DNA from: Amaurobius ferox
Lineage: Eukaryota; Arthropoda; Arachnida; Araneae; Amaurobiidae
Length of the DNA stretch: 64,000 nucleotides
Direction of reading: 5' to 3'
Assembly (NCBI GenBank): GCA_951213105.1
Contig: OX578136.1
Coordinates: 71,030,230 to 71,094,229, forward strand
Below the pieces are notes generated by a model. It saw nothing but the letters and a program-made list of their open reading frames with translations. It searched no databases and was not told the origin of the DNA. Of this stretch, positions 49,684 to 63,136 are shown piece by piece. Numbering within the stretch: the stretch's first letter is position 1; each line of letters opens with the position of its first letter. A program made the translations under genes and the position numbers.

Positions 49684-51224
49684 TGACTAAAATCAAAGTA
49701 AAATTATCGACATTAGAGTCCCATAGGTCAATAAATAAATGAGAAATAGAGCTGCGCCTGAACATTTCCATTCAGTACATGGTTCTGTGCATGAGATAAG
49801 GACTTGAGGCAGGAACATTTTTTACACATAATTTTGAATATATGAAATGCATTCTAGTGGCTTTTCTCAGATACATGTTTTTTTCTATTTTCCACATAAG
49901 ATCAAGGGAAAATAATTATTCAATTTGCAATAGAATTTTACACGATAGCTTAGTCGCATGGTTTTTACTTGGTGAAATACGATTTTGCCATTTGGATGGA
50001 TCGTTTTCATTTGAGCAAGAAAAATGACGTGGCTGCATGATATGTTCTGCATGAAATTATGTTCATTGGAAATTTGTAAGTTTAATATTTTTTTAAACTT
50101 TATTTTTTAAACTTTGATTCAAAGAATAAAAACATCCATTGTCCTCGAATGGAAACATAAAAATACGTTGTTTTCAAAAATTATTTTGCGGAAACGTATG
50201 ACTTATATTATTTTTATATTTTACTTTGTCCACAGTTATAGTAGCTATAATTAATAAAGTGTTATTTTTATTACATCTATCAAATTGTTTTCATAATCGT
50301 ATAATATTTGGCCTTAAATCATGCTATAAAAATTCTTTGAGAAAATAAAGTCATTATTTTTAACATATTATAAAAAACTTATAATACTTACGATTTTATA
50401 GCTGAAAACTTATTATGTTCCCGTAATATGAATAAAGTTATGAAGCTATCCAATAATTTATGGAGTTATTCAATTTCTTTCGGAGTATAAGATAATTATA
50501 TATATTCTAATTGTTTGATAATATTTCTAAATAAAAATGCAGATAACTGTTATTATATACTATAGCGATACATTATTTTATATGAAGGAAACAATGCTAA
50601 GACAATCTTAAATTAATCTTAGTTTAAATTCAATTTTTTCTTGATTTATTTATTACATCAGAATGCAATTTTATTGTATTATGGTGAGCTATCTCTGTAA
50701 TCATTTCTAAGTTGCGTACTAACATCATATACACATTAAATTCTCTAATACACATACACATTTAATCACACACGTATATATACTAACCTACAGATATGTG
50801 TACATGTACATTCTATACCACGCACATAAAGGTAAACAATATTTCGAATATCGTCAAAGCATGTTAATGAGATGATATATTATATGGTTTTAATGCTTGA
50901 AATTCATATGTTCAGAAAACAATACCACAGGAACGTAAATATAAATATTTATACCAAAGAAATAATCATCATGCAGACACTATACTCGCCAATATCCTCT
51001 TAAATTTAAAATGTTCGTGATATAGGAAAATAGGACAAAGAAGACCATCAGCGCAGATATACAAGGTAGAGGATAACTCGCTGTTTACTGTCATCTGCAA
51101 GAAATAGAACCATTTAAACATTTTCATTCTGTGTCTAGTCCGCAATTTATCAAATAGTATGAGAACCTGTGTATATAGAGTTCTAGTTTACTGGTAATCT
51201 GGATGTTATCAATTCTATTTGCTT
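49681..51224. other. AT-rich stretch, no gene recognised
   Basis: Short spurious frames only. Confidence 0.4.
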
Positions 51225-51345
51225 GTAAAGAGCCTTGCTGCCCCAACCGGAAATCGAATCCTGGACCTCCGAACTGGCTAGCCAACGCTCTACCGTTGAG
51301 TTACTGGAAGGCAATTGCAAGCTCTTATCGTCAAAGTGAACTCTG
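51225..51345 (-). mobile_element. tRNA-derived SINE head, second family
   Basis: On the minus strand a tRNA-like 72-nt unit reads TGCCTTCCAGTAACTCAACG, with A-box-like TAACTCAACGG, then GGATTCGATTTCC (B box) and GGTTGGGGCA. TGCC at its start can pair with GGCA at its end, as in an acceptor stem, but the anticodon arm is not intact, so it is not a functional tRNA. Upstream of the head, about 40 bp (TAAGAGCTTGCAATT) are shared with the copy at 52953-53050. Confidence 0.75.
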
Positions 51346-51563
51346 CATTCACCACTATCTACTGTCAGATTGGCGGGCTACTGACAATCTGACTGCTATT
51401 TTTTTATCTCAGATTAGCCTTCTGCTACTACTATGTTTACCCAGGTTAGTATCCTGTGTGGTCGTTATCCTCTCAATTTGAAATCGGCTCTGGATTTTTA
51501 AGAATCCACTGAATCCGTAGTAGTCGCACTACTGTCACTTTCAGATCCCCGATATCCGATATC

Positions 51564-52567
51564 GAACTTACCGCTATTTCCTTTGCTATTGACTGGGCTT
51601 CCTCTAATAATACAACTGTTAATATTTTTCTGATAGCCTCTCTTTCATTCAAGCTCTTAACTCAATAAAAAATAAATCTAATTATCTTAACTCCATTAAA
51701 TCCAAAGCTCTCCCTGCCAAAAACCTTGTCAATATATCTTGGGTAAAAGCTCACAATAATATATCCGGAAATGAAATTCCTGATTGCCATGCCAAAATTG
51801 CTGCTATCTCTGGTTCCCCTCTTACTATTCCCTTTCCTTACTCGCTCCCCTCAAAATTTTGTAAATCTCATATCCTTAATCCTTGGCAAAATTATCTTAA
51901 TGATTATATTTTCACCGGGACTGGTGATCCGGCTAGAATCCTGTTTTACCTCCCTATCGTGAATCCTAATTTACAAATTTTTAATAAATACCTCATTTAC
52001 TTTCTTACTGGTCACGGTCCCTTCTTTCATTACCTATACTTTTTCAAAATTAAATCCACCTCTAACTGTATTTGCAATAAATTCGTTGACGTTGACCATT
52101 ACATTTTCGATTGTCCTTTTTCTAAAAAATTTCATCTCTGCAAACCCTCCCCCTCTAATAAACCAATTTGGTTCTCCAAAGTTCGTTCAAATCCCTCTTC
52201 AGTAGATAAAATTAAAAACTGTATTCTTGCTGCCATGGAAATTTCTAATAAAGTGACCCGATCGTATAATAGATTCTGCTCTCAATTAATTTTGATCAAT
52301 GAATCTCTTTATTTCATTCTTTTCAACTTATATGAACTTATTGTGTTCCCTTTATATTTTATTTTAAAAAAAAAGCTTTGTAAACTGTTCTTATTTTCTC
52401 TGTTCTTTCTTTTTCTTTTGACCCTATTCATTTGTATTTTTTCCAATTTTTCTTTTCCAAATGTTATTCTAGATTTCTGTTATTCTAAATTTTTGTTTTT
52501 CATGTGCCTATTTTTTTTTCCTTTTCTTATATTTTTTTTTTATATATTTCCTAAATTTTACTTTTAA
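51564..52567 (+). pseudogene. LINE 3' end: RNase H and zinc knuckle
   Basis: Translation gives IELTAISFAIDWASSNNTTV, then after a one-base frameshift near 51625 SDSLSFIQALNS and ISWVKAHNNISGNEIPDCHA (near 51737-51800), the C-terminal signature of RNase H. In the same frame follow FLTGHGPFFHYLYFFKIKST and CICNKFVDVDHYIFDCP, a terminal zinc knuckle. The frame stays open to 52567, but the last 80 codons are T-rich and hydrophobic and are probably 3' UTR. The plus strand is strikingly pyrimidine-rich throughout. RT and endonuclease are absent. The RNase H domain places it in the I-like group, distinct from the LINE at 2834-4637. Confidence 0.85.
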
Positions 52568-52837
52568 AATTTTATTATTTTCTTTAATTTTAATCTATTT
52601 TTCATGATGTTATTATACCTCACTCTAAATTTTATTTTTCAATGATCTTTTCATCTATATTCCCAATAACTCTTTTCTCATTTTTGAAAAATGGGCATAC
52701 TTGTCAAGTTCAAATATAATGTAAAACTATCTGTTTAATCACAATATTTTCCATCAGGTATTAACTTTTTAGATCTAAATAAATGTTTGTTTGGCTGGAT
52801 GGTAGACTTTGCGTGACTCCTGCGTGCAGGAGGTATC

Positions 52838-52902
52838 CTTTCCCGGCCGTGCAGCTAACTACTCTAAACCCACTATGTGAGTCGCACGGTCTGGGGTTTT
52901 CA
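52838..52902 (+). repeat. SINE 3' hairpin block
   Basis: Begins CCCGGCCGTGC and ends GCACGGTCTGGGGTTTTCA, the same inverted-end block as the mini-SINEs, with the loop diverged. No TSD is visible. It lies 50 bp from a SINE head in the opposite orientation. Confidence 0.6.
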
Positions 52903-52952
52903 GATCTCCGATATCATTGCACTTACCTACAGAGTTGATTTACTCGGGCGAC

Positions 52953-53050
52953 CATTCCTGCCGCAACCGGAAATCGAACCATGTATCTCTGATCTGGCCA
53001 GCCGATGCACTACCGTTGGGCTACTGGGATGAAATTGCAAGATCTTATCT
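52953..53050 (-). mobile_element. tRNA-derived SINE head, second family
   Basis: On the minus strand: TAGCCCAACGGTAGTGC (A-box-like), GGTTCGATTTCC (B box) and GGTTGCGGCA. It shares its upstream ~40 bp with the copy at 51225-51345. Confidence 0.75.
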
Positions 53051-53101
53051 TCGAATCGGACTCTGCACATTTTTCAATAGGAAAGCATTTCAATAAAAAG
53101 A

Positions 53102-53875
53102 ATCTGATGTGGGCAACACATGACTTTCCTTATATAATGCAATGAATTTACTACTTTTACAGTAAAAAAATGTTATTCTTATAGTAGATACTTGTAGTCT
53201 TTCCATAATATTGAATTTTCTTCAATTAGTCGTTATTTTCAGTGATTTAGCGTCATTTTTTAATCAATTTGGCGAGATTTTTGTTAATTTGGCAACAATT
53301 AAAAATGTCGCCATGTTGGCGATATTCCGCCAAAATCTCGCCAAGCATTATGGACGGAGAAATAAGTTATGCTTACAGCAGACAAATGACTATTGGCTTT
53401 CAAATACAAACATATTACTCAAAATATCTTTTTTCATGAATGGAACGCGAGCTAGATCCACGAGAATGATGTCACCTAATTTATCGCATGATATTACATA
53501 TGAAAAGTGAACACGTTTCTCAATAGGAAATATTTTTTTTTAATTTTATATAACTTTTTGATAATTTTTTTGAAAAATGTGCAATATCTCGAGAACGGTT
53601 CATGTTAGCGTTCTAAAATTTATGTCAATCGTTTTCTAATGAAAAATTACATAAAAAATGTCTATTTGCGTAACTTTATTAGCGGTTTTGATTTTTTGAC
53701 GATTTTTTCAAAATTTCACTCGAGCATTTAAGAGGGTTCTGAACATTCGATTGCGTATAAAAACAATAGGCTTCCAGTGTTTACGGATTGTGAGTTTTGT
53801 ACCAAATTCGAATCGGTCCATTCCACGTTCGAATCGGTCCATTCGTTCGTCGGTTATCGTCTCCACAGACCCACT

Positions 53876-53949
<74 letters not shown>

Positions 53950-54076
53950 TCACTTCAAAAATATTTGATTCGTGATCAGGGATGCTTGAAACGTGCTCTT
54001 CCGTCGAAAACTCGAATTCGAATTTTCGACCCCGTCACAATACTTTCCTTATACATTATGTATATAAGGAAAGTAA
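53102..54076 (+). mobile_element. Family 1 (HINE-like) copy G
   Basis: Full-length from ATCTGATGTGGGCAACACAT to GGAAAGTAA. The TTGGCGA cluster is at about 53268-53345 and (CA)n at about 53876-53945. A short tandem duplication, AATCGGTCCATTC, sits just before the microsatellite. Open frames on both strands over the CA tract are artefacts. Confidence 0.9.
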
Positions 54077-56311
<2,235 letters not shown>

Positions 56312-57615
56312 TTAACACTTTACAACAAAGTTGTAAAGTGTTTTTGACTTTTTTCATTCTGTCTGTCTGTCTGTCTGACTGTCCGTTAGCACGATAACTG
56401 CCGTAAAAATAACTTAATCAAAATGAAATTTTAATATGTTGTTCAGACGGTCTGTAGAACCTATGGGAATTTAAATGAATATTATCACCCAATTAGTTTT
56501 GGATTGAACCCGGGTTGAAGAAATGAAATACATTGAGCCCTATGGGACCTAATTTTTCAAACATTTTTTAAGCGGATTTAAAATTCACAAATTGCTTCGA
56601 AAATTTTAGGTAATATTCAAATTGTTCCATAAAATATAAAAAAAAAATTCAGCGAAATCAATTCATTAGTTTTTTAAATAAAAATTAAAATATTAATAAC
56701 ATCTCTTATATGAAACGATCACGTGACCATGATATGAAAAGATCACGTGACCCACTTCAAAGTGATATATGGCATCCATCTTGTCTCAAAATCGTAATTT
56801 TTAAAGTTCTTTTTAATTCGTATTGAGTGTTGTATCCGTCTTAAAACCACTTTATTTTTGCTTAAATTCTGTGCATCTACATACAGAACCAACGCAATTG
56901 CTATATATTTGAGTTTAAAAGCTCATCCAAATTTGATTATTTCTACAACGAAGCCTATTTTTCACCTATGTAAAATGTGAACAGCAAAATATGTAGAATG
57001 AGTTGTATTAGAATTGCTGTATTTTTTTAACACAAAATCATTTAGATCATGGAGTCTGAATAGCTGATATGAATGAAATATTCATTAATTTACAAAGAGA
57101 AGGACGATTTTTTTCGATGAAGTTTTACGCATAGTGTTTAATTACTTGTAACTCCATGGTCTTAATTTTTAAATAAAGTGAATTATTAAAGTATGGCGAT
57201 GAATGACATGAATGCGAAATTATTTATGAATGAAATGCTTCTTTTATAGAGAGAGCTAGACGTGTTATTTTTTCTATGACGTCATTTGTATAAATTTCAG
57301 TTGTTTTCGATGAAGTTTTCAAATATAATAAATTATCGTAGTATTATGATAATTCTAAAATTATTTTCGAGGAATGTATCACATTTTAGAGATGTCTAAA
57401 CCAGGCAATTTATATTTCAATGCCGTCATTTGAAAAAAGTTCATTTTTTATGAAGGTTTAAGTTTTTAAATATAATAAATTAATGTAGTATTGTTATAAG
57501 TTTTAAAATATTACCGAGGAATGTATTGTATTTTAGACATGTTTAAATAAAATTGCATTGAAGTTTGAAAGTGTTTCATAGTCAATGCTTTAAGCATGAT
57601 TGATCTTTCTTGTTT
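56312..57615 (-). mobile_element. Family 2 element, full-length copy c
   Basis: On the minus strand it starts with AAACAAGAAAGATCAATCAT, contains a small inverted repeat around AAAGCATTGA, and ends with (CAGA)n, ATGAAAAAAGTC and the perfect 13-bp hairpin AACACTTTACAAC/GTTGTAAAGTGTT. TGACGTCA is kept at about 57280. The internal ~150-bp repeats are as in copy b. It has no coding capacity. Confidence 0.88.
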
Positions 57616-59579
57616 TCTCTTTTAACGCCTGCGAAATCTTTCTGTACAAGACTTTGTAACATAAAATAGTTTTTTTTTTGCGGTATTGTAATAGTAATAA
57701 TACTGATGCGATTTCAGTATAGACTATTTTTTCAAAGATTATGCAAAACTGATGACGTTACATATTCCTTTCTCATAAATTTTGTATAACGTGATTTGTT
57801 AAGTTTACAAAACAAGCACATTTAGTTTTTCCTTAAATTTAGCAAAAATCGAAAATATTACAGTACTGTATGTATAAACTGCTTTTCTAAGATTGATAGG
57901 TCAAAATTGTTTGTATAACATGGAAAAATATTTTATGTTATGAAGAAATTAAAAAAAGAGTATGGAATGTATTTGTTCTTTAAATGCCGAAAATTTAAAA
58001 TTATATTCATTATTTTCTGAATTTGTTTTAATATTTTAAAATATAAATATAATATATAAATATAAATATAGTTTTAATTTGTTTTAAAATATTCACATTA
58101 ATTTCATATTGATAAAAAATTAGTTTTTTCACAGATTGTAAAATATATTAAAAAGAGAAGTTATTTACTTATTGATAAAATAATTAGAATAAAATTTACA
58201 TATTAGTGAAATATGTGAATTTGTCCTTAACGAAAAAGAAAACCTAATCAATCCCTTGCCTTCACTTACGAAATGGTATAAAAATTATTTTTAACAGATT
58301 ATTATTTTATATATATATATATATTCCTTAATTTTAATAAATGTAGAGAAAAAAAATTAAGGGTATAAACATATTTCAAGAGATAATTTTATCTTATAAT
58401 CAAATTTGTTTTGCAAGGATAACTCAAATGTGTATATTTTGAGTGACAACATTAACGTATAGCTTTAAAATAGATGAAAGTTTCAATATAATATTCCGTG
58501 ATTGAAAAATAAAGAAAATAAGATTTCTTTACACCGACCCCTTCATAATCAAAAATTCAATTAGCCGATTATATAAAAATAAATTTTCAGCTTTTTGAAT
58601 TCAAAATTTATAAATATAATTTTTAATTTTACTTAAAATTTAACATAACTAAGAAATACTAAATTGTAATGAATTAAATATTTTGCTTTAAATGATTGGG
58701 GGGCCAAAATTTTTAAGCAACGGCATTGTTTCAGAAAATAAACAGTCATTCTACTCTTTATTTTATCAAATAATCCAAATAAGCAAAAATGTTGTAAATT
58801 AATGTATTTGGAGAGTTATTAAAATCAGTAGAAATTAAAAATATAAAATAGTCACTTTACAGTATACATAATCTAAAAGTATTTTATTTCTAATGCTATC
58901 TGCTTCAACACATCTAGCAAATCAGCCTGAATAGACAGAAAATTAAAAATAATTCTATCTCAAACAAGCTAATCAACTGGCTTATGTCAACCTAATCAGT
59001 TGGCTTAAGATTATTGAAATCAAAAGTTCTAAGTATACAAATGAGTAAATATAATCATGATAAGAATTCTAAACGACGAGATCCCTTATTTCTAAAAGTG
59101 TTTATTGCGATTACATATGCATACTATATAAAACAGTAGATTAAATACTTTTAAGATCAATATCATTCACGTACCTTTTGTATTTGAAAGAAACTCAGCA
59201 AATGGGTCGTTTTAAAACAACCACAATCAGAAAATCAAATGTACACAGCCCAGAATTATAACACACGATTAAAAACATGTCAGCCATGTAAAAGAAGTGA
59301 CAAAAATATTAAATTAACAGCTTAAAATTGTAATAAAGTCGGACCACGTGGAAATACAACACACACGCACATTGACTTGTGAAAGAAATAACCCATTTCC
59401 TCCCCCCTCCTTAGTACACAACTATTTTCCCCGAGACAAGATTTGCTAATGCGCATGCGTCTCGAGAGTTAGAGTGAAATTGTGCCGGAGCAAATTCGCC
59501 TGTAAGTTTGCTTCACCTTTATACACCAAAAAATGAATGTTTGAGGGCGCTCTTGACGTCTTTCGTTGCCTTCCCCCGT
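57616..59579. other. AT-rich stretch, no gene recognised
   Basis: Short (TA)n near 58309-58322. The last 200 bp are less AT-rich and contain GCGCATGCG near 59452, which resembles an NRF1 site, but no transcription unit is visible. Confidence 0.35.
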
Positions 59580-59672
59580 TTGGTCATTGCGTTCCAGAGG
59601 CTCAACGGCAGAGCGTCGGCTGGCCAGTTCGGAGATCCAGGGTTCAATTTTCGGTTGGGGCAACAAAGCTCT
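59580..59672 (+). mobile_element. tRNA-derived SINE head, second family
   Basis: GGCTCAACGGCAGAGCG (A-box region), GGGTTCAATTTTCGG (B-box region with one change) and GGTTGGGGCAACAAAGCTCT, matching the minus-strand copies at 51225 and 52953. It is the only plus-strand copy here. Confidence 0.72.
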
Positions 59673-60239
59673 TGGCAACATATCCATTGATTAATTATAA
59701 ATTTTTATCCGAGGCTAATTATGAATTGTTATCCGATTTGAAAGAATCGAGCAGTTTTCGAACTTTCCTTCTGGCCGAATCGTAAGAAAAAATGGACCAG
59801 CCTCATTTTGTTTAGGGAAGTGGGTATTTTGGGAATGGGTGAGACAGGGTACGTATTTCGTATCGTCATGAGCAGTGTGTTCAAAGTACGATCAATTATG
59901 ATTTTCATATTTTTTGCTTTTCCGCAGAGCATGTTCGATTTCTAGCTTGCGATTTTCGAATCGAAGCCATTTTAAACTGTGCTCAAATGTATTATGTAAG
60001 CGACGAGAACTTATTTAATTATTTATACGTATTGAATGCCTAGATATCGCGCTATTTAGAAACAAGGGTGTTATTAGATGCTTATTTAGGGAGACCATGT
60101 GATTTAAAGTGTTTTGTAATTTATTCGTGTGAGCGCAGCGAGGGACTAAGCCTTTCACAAATTTATTGAATGTTATCAATCCCTGCTATACATCCCGGGC
60201 TACTATGGGTACGATTCTGGTACATAATTTAACAGTTTT
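59673..60239. other. Unassigned stretch
   Basis: Nothing recognisable. A short frame (59729-59932) on the minus strand is probably fortuitous. Confidence 0.4.
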
Positions 60240-60598
60240 TAACACTTTACAACATAGTTGAAAAGTGTTTATGACATTGTTCATTCTGTCTGTCTGTTCG
60301 TTAGTACGATAACTGCCGTAAAAATGAATTTATCAAAATGAAATTTTAGTATGTTTATCAGACGGTCTGTGGAACCCATGAGAATATAAATGAATAATAT
60401 CACCCAATTTGTTTTGGATTGAAAAAATGAAATACATTGAACCCTATGGGACCTAATTTTTCAATCATTTTAAACGAATTTAAAATTCACAAATTGCTTC
60501 GAAAGTTTAAGGAAATATTTAAATTATCCCATAAAATATATAAAAAAAATTCAGTAAAATATATTAGGTACTTATTTAAATAAAAATTATTTAATATA
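60240..60598 (-). mobile_element. Family 2 element, truncated copy d
   Basis: Contains the hairpin and (CAGA)n end plus about 300 bp of the body, truncated at about 60598. It faces copy e in inverted orientation 50 bp away. Confidence 0.82.
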
Positions 60599-60650
60599 GG
60601 AAGAAAAACAAATTCAATTAAATTCTGACTCTTGATATACTAAAGAAAGA

Positions 60651-61554
60651 AACAAGAAAGATCAATCATGCTTAAAGCATTGATTATGAAACAATTTCCA
60701 ACTTCAATGCAATTTTATTTAAACATCTCTAAAATGCAATACATTCCTAAATAACATTTTAAAACTTATCATAATACTACATTAATTTATTATATTTGAA
60801 AACTTCATCGAAAAAAAATGAACTTCATTGAAATGACGGTATTGAAATATAAATTGCCTGGTTTAAACATATCTAAAATGCGATACATTCCTCGGAAATT
60901 TTTTTTTAAATCATCATAATACTACAATAATATATTATATTTGAAAACTTCATCGAAAACAACTGACATTCATTCAAATGACGTCAAAGATATAATAACA
61001 CGCCTGGCTCTGTCTATAAAAGCAGCATTTCATTCATTTTCATCACAGTACTAAAATAATTTATTTTATTTAAAAACTTAAGACCATGGAGCTACAAGAA
61101 ATTAAACCCTATTCTTAAAACTTCATCGAAAAAAATCGTCCTTCCCGCTGTAAAATCAATGAATATTTCATGCATATCAGCTATGCAGCGCAGACTCCAT
61201 CAGCTAAATACTTTTGCGTTAAAAAAATACAGCAATTCTTATACAACTCATCCTATATATTTTGCTGTTTACATTTTACATAAGTGAAAAATAAGCTTCG
61301 TTGTAGAAATAATCAAATTTGGATGATCATTTAAACTCAAATATATTGTCATTCCGTTGTTTCGGTATCCAAAACTATTTGGGTGATATTATTCATTTAT
61401 ATTCCCATAGGTCCTACAGACCGTCTGAACAACATACTAAAATTTCATTTTGATTAAGTCATTTTCACGGCATTTATCGTGCTAACGGACAGACAGACAG
61501 ACAGAATGAACAAAGTCATAAACACTTTTTAACTTTGTTGTAAAGCGTTAAAAA
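60651..61554 (+). mobile_element. Family 2 element, copy e with internal deletion
   Basis: Starts AACAAGAAAGATCAATCATG and ends (CAGA)n plus a slightly mismatched terminal hairpin. About 300 bp present in copies b and c are missing near 61370. Confidence 0.86.
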
Positions 61555-61679
61555 GAGATATATTTTATAATAAATATCTTTCGAAGGGTTTAATTATTTT
61601 ATATATAAGAGAGGTTTCACATTTTAAAATAAATATGGTAGATAACAATTTTTCAATTTTTTTTTATTTTATATAACTC

Positions 61680-61800
61680 TTCATGATTGATGGTCGTCTG
61701 TCTGTCTGCCATTTTATGCTTACATGATGGCATTTTAAAGCACATTCCTACGTCCTAGTGAGTTAAAATTTGGTACACAGCTTAAATTTGTAGAACATTT
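61680..61800 (-). repeat. Microsatellite-flank module with (CAGA)n
   Basis: On the minus strand TGTACCAAATTTTAACTCAC is followed about 50 bp later by GGCAGACAGACAGACG. It is not part of family 1 or 2 by its remaining sequence. Confidence 0.45.
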
Positions 61801-61912
61801 TATTCTACAAAAATTTGGTGGATCCTCAAATATAGATGCTACATTTTTTTCGAAATGGCCTGCAAATAATCCCCGGTCACTTCTATGAATCATTGTTGTA
61901 AGATTGTTAAAA

Positions 61913-62713
61913 ATTCTGATGTAGGCGGCACATGGCTTTTCCTGCAGATTCATATTCATGTTCTCTTTATTTCTTCAATAATAATTTGAGTTTATCTGCA
62001 CAAAATAACATCCATAAGTATTTAAAATGACACTGAAATTGCACGTTATAATTTGGTTCTCATTTGATAGTTGAACTTATTGTCAAAAGTGGCGTAACGA
62101 AAACGCGAAAAAACTAAAATATCTGAAGAACGGCTAGTCCTAGAGTAATGGGGTTAGTCTTTCTCTTTTTGTTATCAAAAATCACGTATAAAATAAGCAT
62201 TTAATTGACATAATTAAGCACACGTAGTCTTTTATTTTTAGATTTGATGATTTTTGCGGCACATTTCGGAAAAAACAGCCCGTTCCTTTTCCCCCAATCG
62301 TACCAGAATAACCTACAAGTGATTTATATACCAAATTTTGTTAAATTTGGTTCATTAGTTTTAGCTAGAGCGGATAAAGACAGTTTTTGCCGGCCATTTC
62401 GCAAATAAGGCAGATTAGTTTATTACGATTCGTACTAAAATCTAATGAACATCAGAGTTTCCCACAAAAAACTTACCTACCAAATTTTATGAAATTCGGT
62501 CCATTAGTTTTTCAGTTAGAATGGATACAATATCCTCACAGACAAACAGAAACACACACAGATACACCCTTACACACACAGACGTCTCCCTAGAAATAGT
62601 TTTTTCGTATTCTAGAAGTCCCAAAACGTGTAGAACCTTCGAAAATTCGAGTTCCGATCTTCGGCACGATTCCAATACTTTGAATACATACACACACATA
62701 CATATGTATTATC
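61913..62713 (+). mobile_element. Diverged family 1 relative (copy H)
   Basis: It begins TTCTGATGTAGGCGGCACAT, like the 5' end of family 1. It contains CCAAATTTTATGAAATTCGG and TCCATTAGTTTTTCAGTTAG before an interrupted CA tract (about 62545-62580). Near the end come CGAAAATTCGAGTTCCGATC and CCAATACTTTGAATACATAC, aligning with the CGAAAATTCGAATTC and CAATACTTTCC landmarks of family 1. The terminal hairpin is ATACATA/TATGTAT. The middle is unrelated, so this is a sister family rather than a simple copy. Confidence 0.65.
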
Positions 62714-62715
62714 TG

Positions 62716-63136
62716 TGTATCTAAATTCCGTGCCTACGCAATTACAATATTTGTGATTTTAAATGATCCCTAAACTTTTATTATTTCTACAACGAAGCCT
62801 AATTTTAAGTTATGCAGAATGCAAATATCTCAAGCGATTGTAAGGTGAGTTACATAAGAATTGCTGAATTTTTTTCTCTTAAAATTATTTAGCTCTGGAG
62901 TCTGGAATACAAATTATATGAATGAGACAGTCATTGATTTTGCATAGAGAATCAGACGATTTGTATTTCGATGAAGTTTTAAATATTTAAGTATAACAAA
63001 TTACTGTAGTACCGTGGTAATATAAAAGATATCACCACTGAATGTATCACATTTTAGAGATTTTTAAATGAAATTGCATTTCAGCTGGAAAGTGTTTCAT
63101 AATCAATGCTTATGCATGATTGATCTTTCTTGTTAA
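62716..63136 (-). mobile_element. Family 2 element, 5' fragment f
   Basis: On the minus strand it starts with AACAAGAAAGATCAATCATG and continues with landmarks of copies b and c (AACTTCATCGAAAT, CTACAACGAAGCC on the plus strand). It stops exactly where copy H ends, lacking the hairpin end. Confidence 0.8.

Noticed and set aside
51959..52567. A 202-codon gene with C-terminal membrane segments
   Set aside because: It is the continuation of the LINE RNase H and zinc-knuckle frame; the hydrophobic tail comes from a T-rich 3' UTR.
59445..59460. NRF1-like promoter motif GCGCATGCG
   Set aside because: A single motif with no open reading frame, initiator or transcription evidence downstream.
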